Below, in pieces: positions 16,752 through 25,237 of a stretch of DNA of 64,000 nucleotides. A model generated the notes under the pieces. It had not been told where the DNA came from. It ran no database searches and saw only the letters and a list, made by a program, of their open reading frames with translations. The stretch spans positions 62,001 through 126,000 of the forward strand of contig JAYODD010000002.1 of assembly GCA_038106145.1 (NCBI GenBank). Reading direction: 5' to 3'. Numbering within the stretch: the first letter of the stretch is position 1; each line of letters opens with the position of its first letter. This DNA comes from JBFJKD01 sp038106145 (GTDB lineage Bacteria; Pseudomonadota; Gammaproteobacteria; Pseudomonadales; Porticoccaceae). The position numbers and the translations under genes are program-made.

Positions 16752-18578
16752 TCAGGGGGCGTCCTTCACCCGGTGGCGTTCGGTAGTGTCGCGGACTATG
16801 GCCTGGTAGGTGTGGCGATCGACGCGCTGGGCGCTAACCTCGGCCACAAACTTCGATCCGTCCTTGCGCAGATGAGTCCATTCCGCGAGATGGAGCTTGC
16901 CAGCCATCATTGCCACCGGCTCGCTATCGAGGCGCGGACGTTCCTCCGGTACCAGGGTGTCGGCTAGCCTGAGACTCAGAAACTCCTCACGAGTATAGCC
17001 AAACATTTCCAGCCCCCGTTGATTCACGTCCACAAAACGATTGTCGCTGGTAAGTACAAAAATGGCGTCACTGGCGTGATCGAAGAGGTTGCGTAACTGC
17101 GCATTAATTCCGCGAAGTTTTTCTTCCGCCTGTTTGCGCGCATTGATATCTTCGATCACGGAAATGAAGTAATCAGGGGTACCGTCCTCTTTCCTGAGTA
17201 ATGCTACCGTCAAAGTTACCCAGGTCACCGAACCGTCCTTGCGCAGGTAACGTTTCTCCATGGAGTAGGTCGAAATTTTTTGTGTGAGTAACCGTTCGAC
17301 GTTTTCGAGATCGGCAGTAATATCGTCGGGATGCGTAATGCTCTGCAAATCTACAGTAAGTATTTCCTCGTTGTTATAGCCGATGATGTCGCAAAATTTG
17401 CGGTTTATGCGTAGGAAGTGACCGTCGATGGCGACATGGGCGATACCGACGGCTGCTTGCTCAAAGGTGGCGCGAAAACGTGCTTCACTGGCGTTTAGTG
17501 CTCGGCGATGGCGTGTCGTTTCAACCGCCAATGTCATCAAACTGCCGGCATCCGCGATGCGGTACCGCTCCTCTATCGTCGGGCGGCGTGGTTTGCGGTG
17601 GTACATCGCGAGTGTGCCCAGTACTTCGCCCGATGCTGATAACACCGGCAGCGACCAGCACGCGCGTACCCCATAGGCTCGCGACAATTCCAGAAAGTCC
17701 GCTCCCCGCGGATCGGTTTCGAAGTCCTCAATGACGATCATCTTTTTGTCGTGGGCGGCAGTCCCGCAAGCACCGCGGGCTGGTCCAATAGCCATGCCGT
17801 CAAGAGCCTGGCTTAATTCTGTGGGCAGGTGGGGGGCAGCCCCAACGCGCAGGTGTTGGCCATCGACGTCCATTAACATGACTGATCCGATCACATCCGC
17901 GATTTGCGTTTCGATGGCAAGGGCAATAGCCGCCAATGTTTCGGGCAACGGCGAATTCACCGCAAGATGCGTCAACACCTTGGTTTGGCCATCGCGCCAG
18001 TTCAATGCACGGACGCGCGCGGAAATGTCGTGAAAAAAGATATGCAGGGCTTGTGGCGTTGGATAGAGGTGATGCTCGAACCAGCCGCCCAGGGTAGGGT
18101 AATAGTCCTCGATGATGGTCGGCTGTTGCGTCGCCATGGCCTTTTCGAACGCCTGACGCGAAGGTTCCTCTGTGGCCATGGGGGATTCGCGCCAAATTAT
18201 CTTTCCCAGTAACTCACCAGGAGCACGACCCAGGATCGCGGCAGCGCTGTCATTAATATAGGTGTAACGCCAGTTTCGGTCCAGGGAGACAACGCCTTCG
18301 GACGAACGTCCAATCACACTGTGAGGTAACTTGAGCGTGTTTTCTGGGTGGACGGAGGGGTCAGCAACCGCCGTGTGCGCGCGGGGGATCAACAAGTACA
18401 GCAGCACCACTGAAAGACAGACAAAAGTTAGGCCGAGGTAGAATTCGAGTCGCCCCTGCGCCACGGGGTCGGTGACGACGGATGCGATAACCAAATCTGA
18501 AAAATACATCCACAGCGACGTAAATGCCACATAGGGGATAATTACAAACAGGAACGTTTGGTGTGTCGACTTTCGCAT
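16752..18578 (-). CDS. Membrane PAS/GAF sensor protein lacking an output domain
   Basis: 608 aa. Two N-terminal membrane helices (about 9-31 and 46-64) are followed by a PAS domain (about 85-190), a GAF domain (about 200-350), a PAS/PAC pair (360-480, ending FISVIEDINARKQAEEKL) and a third PAS/PAC (490-605, ending IVRDTTERHRVKDAP). There is no HisKA, GGDEF or EAL domain. After the TGA, thirteen more codons in the same frame read KRDHRLRKLMDGL before a second stop, which looks like the start of a further PAS domain. The gene is therefore probably a 3'-truncated sensor kinase or cyclase. The break lies about 45 bp from the attC-like element. Confidence 0.8.
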   Translation of the reverse strand: MRKSTHQTFLFVIIPYVAFTSLWMYFSDLVIASVVTDPVAQGRLEFYLGLTFVCLSVVLLYLLIPRAHTAVADPSVHPENTLKLPHSVIGRSSEGVVSLDRNWRYTYINDSAAAILGRAPGELLGKIIWRESPMATEEPSRQAFEKAMATQQPTIIEDYYPTLGGWFEHHLYPTPQALHIFFHDISARVRALNWRDGQTKVLTHLAVNSPLPETLAAIALAIETQIADVIGSVMLMDVDGQHLRVGAAPHLPTELSQALDGMAIGPARGACGTAAHDKKMIVIEDFETDPRGADFLELSRAYGVRACWSLPVLSASGEVLGTLAMYHRKPRRPTIEERYRIADAGSLMTLAVETTRHRRALNASEARFRATFEQAAVGIAHVAIDGHFLRINRKFCDIIGYNNEEILTVDLQSITHPDDITADLENVERLLTQKISTYSMEKRYLRKDGSVTWVTLTVALLRKEDGTPDYFISVIEDINARKQAEEKLRGINAQLRNLFDHASDAIFVLTSDNRFVDVNQRGLEMFGYTREEFLSLRLADTLVPEERPRLDSEPVAMMAGKLHLAEWTHLRKDGSKFVAEVSAQRVDRHTYQAIVRDTTERHRVKDAP

Positions 18579-18813
18579 CGAGTTTCTGTGTTGGAAAGGT
18601 GTCGGTCCGAACCTTGCACCTGTTTATCCATTTGGTCAAGAATCTAATAAAGGTCCGTTGTGACCGGGTACGGTTGCCGTGAAGTCTTTTGAGCTCGACG
18701 AGGGGTAGCAGCGATCAATCGTTACCCAGGTGCTGTGTCGCGGTGGCAAGGGCATCTTCAACCCGGTTGGTCGAGCATCGCTATGGCGCAGGCGGTTTTA
18801 GCGGCGGTCCTGG
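18579..18813. other. Intergenic stretch upstream of the sensor gene
   Basis: 235 bp between the 3' end of cobA and the start of the PAS/GAF sensor, both on the minus strand. It should hold the sensor promoter and the end of the nitrate operon. I see no clear terminator or operator. Confidence 0.4.
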
Positions 18814-19659
18814 TTATTGTTGCGCCGCACAGGGAACTTCGTATTGTCCAGGGCCGTCAGTTGAAGGCGGGCCAAACTGTACCAGGTCTTTGTCGATTGC
18901 CATGACCTGTCGTGCCGTGATGGCATCCCCCACAATCAGTAGCGCCGGGGATGGCAGCTGCGCTTGGCGTACCGCCTCGGTAATATTTGCCAACGTGCCG
19001 GTAACTTCCCGCTGTTTAGCGGTGGAGCCGTTGGCAATTACCACAATCGGGGTGGCCGCAGGCAGGCCGTGATGTTGCAAACCGTTGGCGATTGCTTCGA
19101 GGCAGGACAGGCCCATATAGAACACGGCGGTGTGATTGGGCTGGGCGGCAAGCTGCCAGTTGATGTCGAGGCCGCCCTCTTTCCCGCCCTGGCGATGCGC
19201 GGTAATAAAGGTCACGGCCTGGGCGTAGTGGCGATGGGTGAGGGGAATGCCGGTGGCGGCGGCGCAACCGGTGGCGGCAGTAATGCCGGGCACCACGGCG
19301 CAGGGAATACCCGCGCGGGCGAGGGCGTCACTTTCTTCACCGCCACGGCCGAAAATAAACGGGTCGCCGCCTTTGAGCCGCACTACCCGTTTGCCCTGCT
19401 GGCCCAGCTTGACCAGTAGTTCGCAGATGCGCTGCTGGGGCATGCTGTGGCAGTGTTTGCGTTTGCCCACGTAAATCTGCGCGCAGGTGGGTGAGCAATG
19501 TTGCAACAGTTCCGGGTTGACCAGGCGGTCGTAGACCACCACGTCGGCCTGTTCCAGCAGGCGCAGGGCTTTTACGGTAATCAACTCCGGATCGCCGGGG
19601 CCAGCGCCCACCAGATCCACCCGGCCCGGTTTTACAGAATGCTTGATTGAACCGTTCAT
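18814..19659 (-). CDS. cobA: Uroporphyrinogen-III C-methyltransferase
   Basis: 281 aa. SAM-dependent methylation of uroporphyrinogen III at C2 and C7 to give precorrin-2, the first committed step to siroheme, the cofactor NirB needs. Family motifs: VDLVGAGPGDPELITVKA at the N-terminus, DRLVNPELL, VRLKGGDPFIFGRGGEE, VPGITAATG and LTHRHYA. The ATG at 19659 overlaps the stop of the preceding gene (ATGA), so it is translationally coupled as the last gene of the nitrate operon. It is the one-domain SUMT form, not CysG; the dehydrogenase/ferrochelatase must be elsewhere. Confidence 0.93.
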   Translation of the reverse strand: MNGSIKHSVKPGRVDLVGAGPGDPELITVKALRLLEQADVVVYDRLVNPELLQHCSPTCAQIYVGKRKHCHSMPQQRICELLVKLGQQGKRVVRLKGGDPFIFGRGGEESDALARAGIPCAVVPGITAATGCAAATGIPLTHRHYAQAVTFITAHRQGGKEGGLDINWQLAAQPNHTAVFYMGLSCLEAIANGLQHHGLPAATPIVVIANGSTAKQREVTGTLANITEAVRQAQLPSPALLIVGDAITARQVMAIDKDLVQFGPPSTDGPGQYEVPCAAQQ

Positions 19660-21689
19660 CGCGGCAATTTCTTCCACACCACAATGTCTTTAATGTGGGT
19701 GAGCAGGTCTTTCAGGGTGGTGGTTTTTATCGTGGCGATTAACTCATCCATTTTGAATTTGCCGTGTTGTTCCCGCACTACGCCCACTTGCTCCATTTCC
19801 ACCAATCCGGTCGCGCGGGCGTGTTCCACGAAGTCCTGGTTTTTCCAGAAAAACGCGCCGGGCATGGTGGTGGGTATGACCAGTACAAAAAACAACGAGC
19901 GACTGATGACGGCCGCGGCCAGGGTCAGGGCGCTAAGTCCCGGCCACAGGGCAAGGAGGCTAAAGGTGGTTATTCCAGCGGGGCCGGCAAACAGGGTGGT
20001 CAGGGCGAGACCGGTGAAGGCGACCATGGCGATGCACAGCAGGCCATTGCGCATCAACCAGGGGTAGCCGTAGCGGGTGATCTGCACATACCAGGACGAT
20101 GCCCCCTCGTTGCCGAGTTTAAGCATGTCGCGGCCGTGGCAGAGATGGCCAATACTTTCTATTAGCAAGCCGGCGACTGCCAGCGCGGCAAGCAGGGTAA
20201 CCAGGGCGGTGAGGGACTCGCCAGCGATAGCCAGCGCGGGCAGGGCCACCAGCCCCACCAGCAGAGCCCCAAGGCTGAGGGTATTGCCGCCGAACGCGGT
20301 GGCCGTTTGCCAGTGGTTCCAGAACGGCCGCGCAGGGATACGGTAGATACGGTACATGTAGTACAGGCCGATCAGCCCGCTCAGGGTCGCCAGCCCGGCG
20401 CACAATATTTTTAGCACGCTGGCGGCCTGCGCGAGAAAGGGACTCGCAAACCACATCGCCAGCGCGGCAAATAAGGCGTAGCCCAACATAAAAGTATAGA
20501 AAGCGGAAATGCCGGCGATTTCACGACTCAGGGGCGACCAGCGCAAATTGTTAAAGCCGCGATAAAAACGGTGGGGTTTGCCCAGGTGCATATTGAGTTT
20601 GAACAGCCCAAAACTGATCAGCCCGATCATCACTGCCAGCAGGGGGAACAGTAGCGTCGGGGTTTGCAGCGTCGCCAGCGGGCCATTGCTTACCAGGCCC
20701 GCGGGCAGCGCGCCGATGGCGACCATCAAAAAAGCGCCGAGCACGGCTTGGGTACAGAGCGTGAATATCACGTGGGCGCTTTCGTGGGAGGTGAGTAGCT
20801 TGCGCCAGTTCCACTGTTTTTTGTCGCCAAGTTTTTTGTCCACTTCCGGTTTGAAATGTCCGACTTTGTCGTCCTTGTGGTATTTCACCGGCATGCCGTC
20901 GGGGCGGGTCATTTCCCGCTGAGTGCTGCGGGTTTGCTGAAAGCGAATATTGGGTTGAGTAATGTCGGTGGACGGAAAGCCGGGAATCGAGATTTTAGCT
21001 TCAATGCGATTTTCCGGAATATTTTCCACCACGCCAAAATCCAGGGCATTGCCGACACAGGCGGACACGCAGGCGGGTTTCAGACCCACTTCGAGTCTGT
21101 CCACGCACATATTACATTTGGTGACTTCGCCTTTTACCGGGTCCAGTTGCGGCGCATTGTAGGGGCACACCCAGGTGCAGTAGCCGCAACCGAAGCAGAT
21201 ATCCGGGTCCTGCAACACCGCGCCGTATTCGGCAAATTTGGTGTAGGCGCGGGTCGGGCAGCCTTTCAGGCACACCGGGTCGTCGCAGTGGTTGCAGGCC
21301 ATGGAAATATTGATGCGCTGGTAATCCGGGTAGGTGCCGCCTTCCACATAGCCCACGGAGCGAAAAGCGATGTGCGCCGGGTTGTCGTTTTTTTCGCTGC
21401 ACGCGGTTTCGCAGGCGTGGCAGCCGATGCAGTTGTCGGCATTAAAGTAAAAGCCGTGTTGCCTGTAGCGGTTGGGATTGTCGCCCACCGCGTCGTTGCC
21501 GTTGATGTGCAGGCTGTCGCCGCGCAAGGGGCTGTCGAGGTCCAGCAGGTCAATCAGGTTGCCGTGACAGTTGGTGGCCGGTTCGGCGGTTTGTTCCGGT
21601 GCAGGGTCCCACAGGAAGGCGTGGGCGGGTTCGTCGCCCCGCAATTCAAATATGGCGGCTTTGGTCTCGATAGCTTCGCGATGATTCAT
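19656..21689 (-). CDS. Fused DmsB-type ferredoxin and DmsC-type membrane anchor
   Basis: 677 aa. The N-terminal part (to about 290) has sixteen cysteines in four clusters: C87/90/93/97, C132/135/140/144, C165/168/171/175 and C192/195/207/211, which is a four-[4Fe-4S] DmsB/NrfC-type subunit. The rest (about 305-640) has eight or nine hydrophobic helices typical of the DmsC/NrfD quinol-oxidising anchor. Normally these are separate proteins. Beside a nitrate reductase catalytic subunit it would feed electrons from membrane quinol. The start ATG overlaps the nasA stop by one base (TGATG) and its stop overlaps cobA. No twin-arginine signal is seen, so the soluble part should face the cytoplasm. 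Confidence 0.85.
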   Translation of the reverse strand: MNHREAIETKAAIFELRGDEPAHAFLWDPAPEQTAEPATNCHGNLIDLLDLDSPLRGDSLHINGNDAVGDNPNRYRQHGFYFNADNCIGCHACETACSEKNDNPAHIAFRSVGYVEGGTYPDYQRINISMACNHCDDPVCLKGCPTRAYTKFAEYGAVLQDPDICFGCGYCTWVCPYNAPQLDPVKGEVTKCNMCVDRLEVGLKPACVSACVGNALDFGVVENIPENRIEAKISIPGFPSTDITQPNIRFQQTRSTQREMTRPDGMPVKYHKDDKVGHFKPEVDKKLGDKKQWNWRKLLTSHESAHVIFTLCTQAVLGAFLMVAIGALPAGLVSNGPLATLQTPTLLFPLLAVMIGLISFGLFKLNMHLGKPHRFYRGFNNLRWSPLSREIAGISAFYTFMLGYALFAALAMWFASPFLAQAASVLKILCAGLATLSGLIGLYYMYRIYRIPARPFWNHWQTATAFGGNTLSLGALLVGLVALPALAIAGESLTALVTLLAALAVAGLLIESIGHLCHGRDMLKLGNEGASSWYVQITRYGYPWLMRNGLLCIAMVAFTGLALTTLFAGPAGITTFSLLALWPGLSALTLAAAVISRSLFFVLVIPTTMPGAFFWKNQDFVEHARATGLVEMEQVGVVREQHGKFKMDELIATIKTTTLKDLLTHIKDIVVWKKLPR

Positions 21690-23893
21690 CAGTAGGTCCG
21701 TCGTTCCCGGCTTAGCCGCGCCGCGCCAACCTGGTCGGCAATGGTTTCGACGCGCACCGCCTGTTGCTTAAAGGCGGGCTGCCGCGAGTGGGGGTCCAGC
21801 AAACCCAGAGTGAGGCGGTTGACGCAGTCAAAAAAGTGAAACGGAATAAACACCATGTCGCGGGGCACCCGTTGGGTGAGCATGGCCATCACCACCGCAT
21901 CGCCGCGCCGGGATACGCAACGCACGTATTGCTGATGGCGGACGCCCAGTTCCGCGGCGGCGTCCGGATTCATTTCCATAAACGGAATGGGGCTGAATTT
22001 GTTGTTGTTGCCGACCTTGCCGGTGCGGGTGCGGGTGTGAAAGTGTTCCACCAGGCGGCCCGTATTCAGCCATAGCGGGAACTGGTGATCTGGCCGCTCG
22101 TTGTTGTCGATAAACGGCAGGGGAATCAGTTTGGCTCGTTTGTCCCCGTGGCAAAACGAGGCGGGCGCGGTATACAGCCGCTTGCCGCCGGGTGGGGGCG
22201 CTTCGTTATTGTCCCGTTGTGCCGCCGTGTAGGGCCATTGAATACCCCGGTGTTTTTCGATCAGATCGTGATCCATTCCGGAAATATCCATATGCCGACC
22301 CTTGGACAGGGCGCGCATCTCCTCGAAGGCCCCCGCCGGTGTCGGCGGAAAATGAACGTTGCCGTGCGGGTCGAAGCGCGTGGCGAGTTCGTTAAATATC
22401 TGCAAGTCCGATTTGCAGTTGGCTCTGGGCGGCGTGGCCTGGCGCACCATGTTCAGGCGCCGCTCCGTATTGGTGAAGGTGCCTTCTTTTTCCGCCCAGA
22501 TGGCGGCGGGCAGATACAGGTGGGCGTACTGGTTGCTCTCCATATCCACGTAGGCATCCTGCACCACCAGAAATTCAAGTTTTTCCAGGGTCTTGCGTAT
22601 GCGCGCCGTATTGGGCATGGAGGTCAATGGATTGGTAGCCACCAGCCACAGCCCTTTGATTTGCCCAGTTTCGATGGCCGGGAAAATATCGGTTTGAAAC
22701 AACCCACGTTGTTTCGGGAAAAATTCGGGATCCACATTCCAGAACTTGGCGATTTCGGCCCGGTGCTCGGGGTTTTCCAGGGCGCGGTAACCGGGCAGAC
22801 CGGAACAGGACGACCACTCCCGGGTGCCCATGGCGTTGCACTGGCCAGTAATCGACAGTGCGGTGCCACCGGGCTTGCCGATATTGCCGGTGAGCAGCGC
22901 CAGGTTGTTGAGCCCCACCACGCCGTCGGAGCCGTGGGTGCTCTGGTTAATGCCCATGGTCCAGATATGCATGGCGGCGGGGGCCTTGGCGTAGAGTCGC
23001 GCCACGTGGCGAATGGTGTCTTCGTCGATGCCACAGACTTTAGCTGCAGCGGTGGGGTCCCAGTTGGCGACTTCGGCTTTGAGGTCTTCCAGCCCGGTGG
23101 TGTTGGCCGCGATGTAGGCGTCGTCCTGCAGGCCTTCGTCGAGGATAACGTGCATCATGGCGTTTTGCAGCGCCACATCGGTGCCGGGTCGAACGGGCAG
23201 ATGAATATCGGCGAATTGCGCCAGCATGGTGACACGGGGGTCTACCACAATCAGCGGGAACTTACGTTTTTCCAGGGCCTCCTTGAGACGCCAGTAAATG
23301 ATGGGATGCTGTTCGGGCAGGTTGGAACCCCAGGCCATCAGGCAGCGGGTGTGTTCAAAATCCTCGTAGCAACCGGGTGGACCATCGGAGCCAAACGAGC
23401 GCTTGTAGCCGGACACCGCCGAGGCCATGCACAGGGTGGTGTTGCCGTCGTAATTGTTGGTGCCGATCAGGCCGCGAACCAGCTTGCCAAGGGTGTAAAA
23501 CTCCTCGGTCAAAATCTGCCCGGTGGATATCACCGCAAAGGCGTCGCGACCGTAGGTGCCCTGAATGCGTTTTATTTCACTCGCCATTTGATCCAGTGCG
23601 TGGTCCCAATGGGTGGGGGCAAAGGGCTGGCCGGTGTGTTGACGCAGCAGTGGGGTTTCGCCGCGCCCCGCCGAATTAAACAGTTCGTGGCCGTACATGC
23701 CTTTCAGGCACAGCTTACCGCGATTGACATCGGCATTGCCGACACCGCGGGAGGCGACCACCTTGCCCGTGGCATCCTTGCCAATCTCGATGGCGCAGCC
23801 AGTGGAGCAGTAGCCACAGGTGGCGTAGCTCCAGTCGCTGACTTTTTTGTCGGCGATAATAATCGGATTTTTGCGCGGGCGACCAAACAACAT
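21689..23893 (-). CDS. nasA: Assimilatory nitrate reductase catalytic subunit
   Basis: 734 aa. A molybdopterin-guanine-dinucleotide oxidoreductase reducing nitrate to nitrite in the cytoplasm. The N-terminal [4Fe-4S] ligands are C26, C29, C33 and C62 (CGYCSTGC and CLKG). Family segments: HWDHALDQMASEI, GSNLPEQHPIIYWRLKEA, NNLALLTGNIGKPGGTALS and the C-terminal LNTGRLVEHFHTRTRTGKV. No signal peptide. It is shorter than Klebsiella NasA because it lacks the C-terminal BFD-like [2Fe-2S] domain, consistent with electrons coming from the fused FeS/membrane subunit encoded next. The start is one base after the phzF-like stop. Confidence 0.9.
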   Translation of the reverse strand: MLFGRPRKNPIIIADKKVSDWSYATCGYCSTGCAIEIGKDATGKVVASRGVGNADVNRGKLCLKGMYGHELFNSAGRGETPLLRQHTGQPFAPTHWDHALDQMASEIKRIQGTYGRDAFAVISTGQILTEEFYTLGKLVRGLIGTNNYDGNTTLCMASAVSGYKRSFGSDGPPGCYEDFEHTRCLMAWGSNLPEQHPIIYWRLKEALEKRKFPLIVVDPRVTMLAQFADIHLPVRPGTDVALQNAMMHVILDEGLQDDAYIAANTTGLEDLKAEVANWDPTAAAKVCGIDEDTIRHVARLYAKAPAAMHIWTMGINQSTHGSDGVVGLNNLALLTGNIGKPGGTALSITGQCNAMGTREWSSCSGLPGYRALENPEHRAEIAKFWNVDPEFFPKQRGLFQTDIFPAIETGQIKGLWLVATNPLTSMPNTARIRKTLEKLEFLVVQDAYVDMESNQYAHLYLPAAIWAEKEGTFTNTERRLNMVRQATPPRANCKSDLQIFNELATRFDPHGNVHFPPTPAGAFEEMRALSKGRHMDISGMDHDLIEKHRGIQWPYTAAQRDNNEAPPPGGKRLYTAPASFCHGDKRAKLIPLPFIDNNERPDHQFPLWLNTGRLVEHFHTRTRTGKVGNNNKFSPIPFMEMNPDAAAELGVRHQQYVRCVSRRGDAVVMAMLTQRVPRDMVFIPFHFFDCVNRLTLGLLDPHSRQPAFKQQAVRVETIADQVGAARLSRERRTY

Positions 23894-23894
23894 A

Positions 23895-24836
23895 TCAATG
23901 GCTCTCGATATTCAGGGTGCATTCACCGACCAGCACCACTTCGCCGCCGACCCGTAGCGTCGAGGGTTTGTCGCGGTGGTGATCCATTTCAATGTGCAAC
24001 ACACTGCGCCGGGTTTTGTCGGTACCGCGATCAATGGTGAAGGTGTAGGTGCCCGCGCGCATCTGCTCGTGGCTACCGAGATAACCGGCAAAACAGGGCA
24101 TCACCGAGCCGATGGGTGGGTCTTCGTTGGCGCCGATCCCGGGGCCAACCAGACGTCCATGAAAATCGGTTTCCTGATAATCGGTGCGGTTGCTGAAGAT
24201 AAAAATTTCCTGGGCGGCCATGGCGGGGGCGCTGGACTGGCTCCAGGCGTCGAGATTGAAGCGCGCCTTGCGCACCGCCTGTTGCGACACCAGGGGCACC
24301 ATCAGATAGGGAAAATTGATCGAGACCAGACGGGTGCGATAGGTGTGGGTATCGATGTCGCGTTCCTCAATACCCAGTAGGCGCGCCAGCTCGGCTTCGG
24401 TCGGGGTATAGCGATCGACCACCGGATTCGCGGGCAGGGTGAATTGCACAAACAGGGGTTTGCCGTCCCGCTGAGTGAGGCTGACCGCGATGTCGCCGGT
24501 GTTCTGGCGCAACATCAGCGACGCGCTGTTTTCCACCATATCGATTTGTCCCGTTTCCACCAGCACCCGGGTCGCGGCCAGCACCGGATGACCGGCAAAA
24601 TCGATTTCCCCGGTGGGGCTGAAAATACGCAGGCGAAACAGCGGGGGCTGGTCGGTTGCGCCGCTGCTGCTGGTAACACTGTCCATGACAAAGACCGTTT
24701 GCGACAGATTCAACTCCCGTGCCATTAAGGCCATGAGGTCGTCGGACAGGTCCCCCGCCGCGGGAAATACCGCAATTTGCGCACCCTGAAATACCCGATC
24801 GGTAAACACGTCCGCCGTGTAATAGGCGTATTTCAC
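23895..24836 (-). CDS. PhzF-family epimerase/isomerase-like protein
   Basis: 313 aa. It belongs to the PhzF/DapF-like fold family, isomerases without cofactor. Two mirrored domains are visible: YTADVFTDRVFQGAQIAVFP at the N-terminus, FSPTGEIDFAGHPVLAA as the characteristic GHPTxA-like motif, and a second-half GPGIGANEDPPIGSVMPCF. The catalytic Glu of PhzF (usually in the first domain NLSET motif) is Gln here (NLSQTVF), so the acid/base residue is changed. It is embedded in the nitrate operon: the start overlaps nirD by four bases and the stop is one base from nasA. What it does there is unknown. Confidence 0.85.
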   Translation of the reverse strand: MKYAYYTADVFTDRVFQGAQIAVFPAAGDLSDDLMALMARELNLSQTVFVMDSVTSSSGATDQPPLFRLRIFSPTGEIDFAGHPVLAATRVLVETGQIDMVENSASLMLRQNTGDIAVSLTQRDGKPLFVQFTLPANPVVDRYTPTEAELARLLGIEERDIDTHTYRTRLVSINFPYLMVPLVSQQAVRKARFNLDAWSQSSAPAMAAQEIFIFSNRTDYQETDFHGRLVGPGIGANEDPPIGSVMPCFAGYLGSHEQMRAGTYTFTIDRGTDKTRRSVLHIEMDHHRDKPSTLRVGGEVVLVGECTLNIESH

Positions 24837-25237
24837 ATGCCCTCCAGCGCGATGGCGGCAGTATCCACAAACACCGTGCCGTCGCTGACTTTGACCGGAT
24901 AGGTGGGAATGGAAACATCGGCGTGTTCAAAACACTGGCCGGTGGTCAGGCTAAAATGCTGTTTGAGCACCGGGGAGGCGACGGCCAGTTCCGCGCCGAT
25001 GCTGCACAGAATGCCGCGACCGAGCACATTGGCTTCGCTGAACGGGTCAAAATTACTGATCGCGTAGACTCTGTCCGAGTCCAGCGGCCGGAACAGGGCG
25101 ATCTGGGTTTCCTGTGGTGTATTTTCATTAACCAGGGCGGCGATACCGGCGTCGAAGGGAATATCCGTTACCCGACACACCGGCACCCAGGTGGCGCCGT
25201 CGGCTGGTGTGCGCTGTGCTTTACTCAGGTCTGTCAT
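24833..25237 (-). CDS. nirD: Nitrite reductase small subunit
   Basis: 134 aa. NirD accompanies NirB in NADH-dependent assimilatory nitrite reduction to ammonium. It has the Rieske-like beta fold with WVPVCRVTDIPFDAGIAAL, then QIALFRP and VYAISNFDPFSEANVLGRGI, and a C-terminal strand pair. The cluster-binding Cys/His pairs of true Rieske proteins are absent, as is usual for NirD. The ATG at 25237 overlaps the nirB TGA by four bases and the stop overlaps the phzF-like start, so translation is coupled on both sides. Confidence 0.93.
   Translation of the reverse strand: MTDLSKAQRTPADGATWVPVCRVTDIPFDAGIAALVNENTPQETQIALFRPLDSDRVYAISNFDPFSEANVLGRGILCSIGAELAVASPVLKQHFSLTTGQCFEHADVSIPTYPVKVSDGTVFVDTAAIALEGM

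Noticed and set aside
22085..24040. A long plus-strand open frame of about 650 codons opposite nasA
   Set aside because: It is a shadow of the GC-rich nasA and phzF-like genes. It has no recognisable domain, and the minus-strand genes carry all the conserved motifs.
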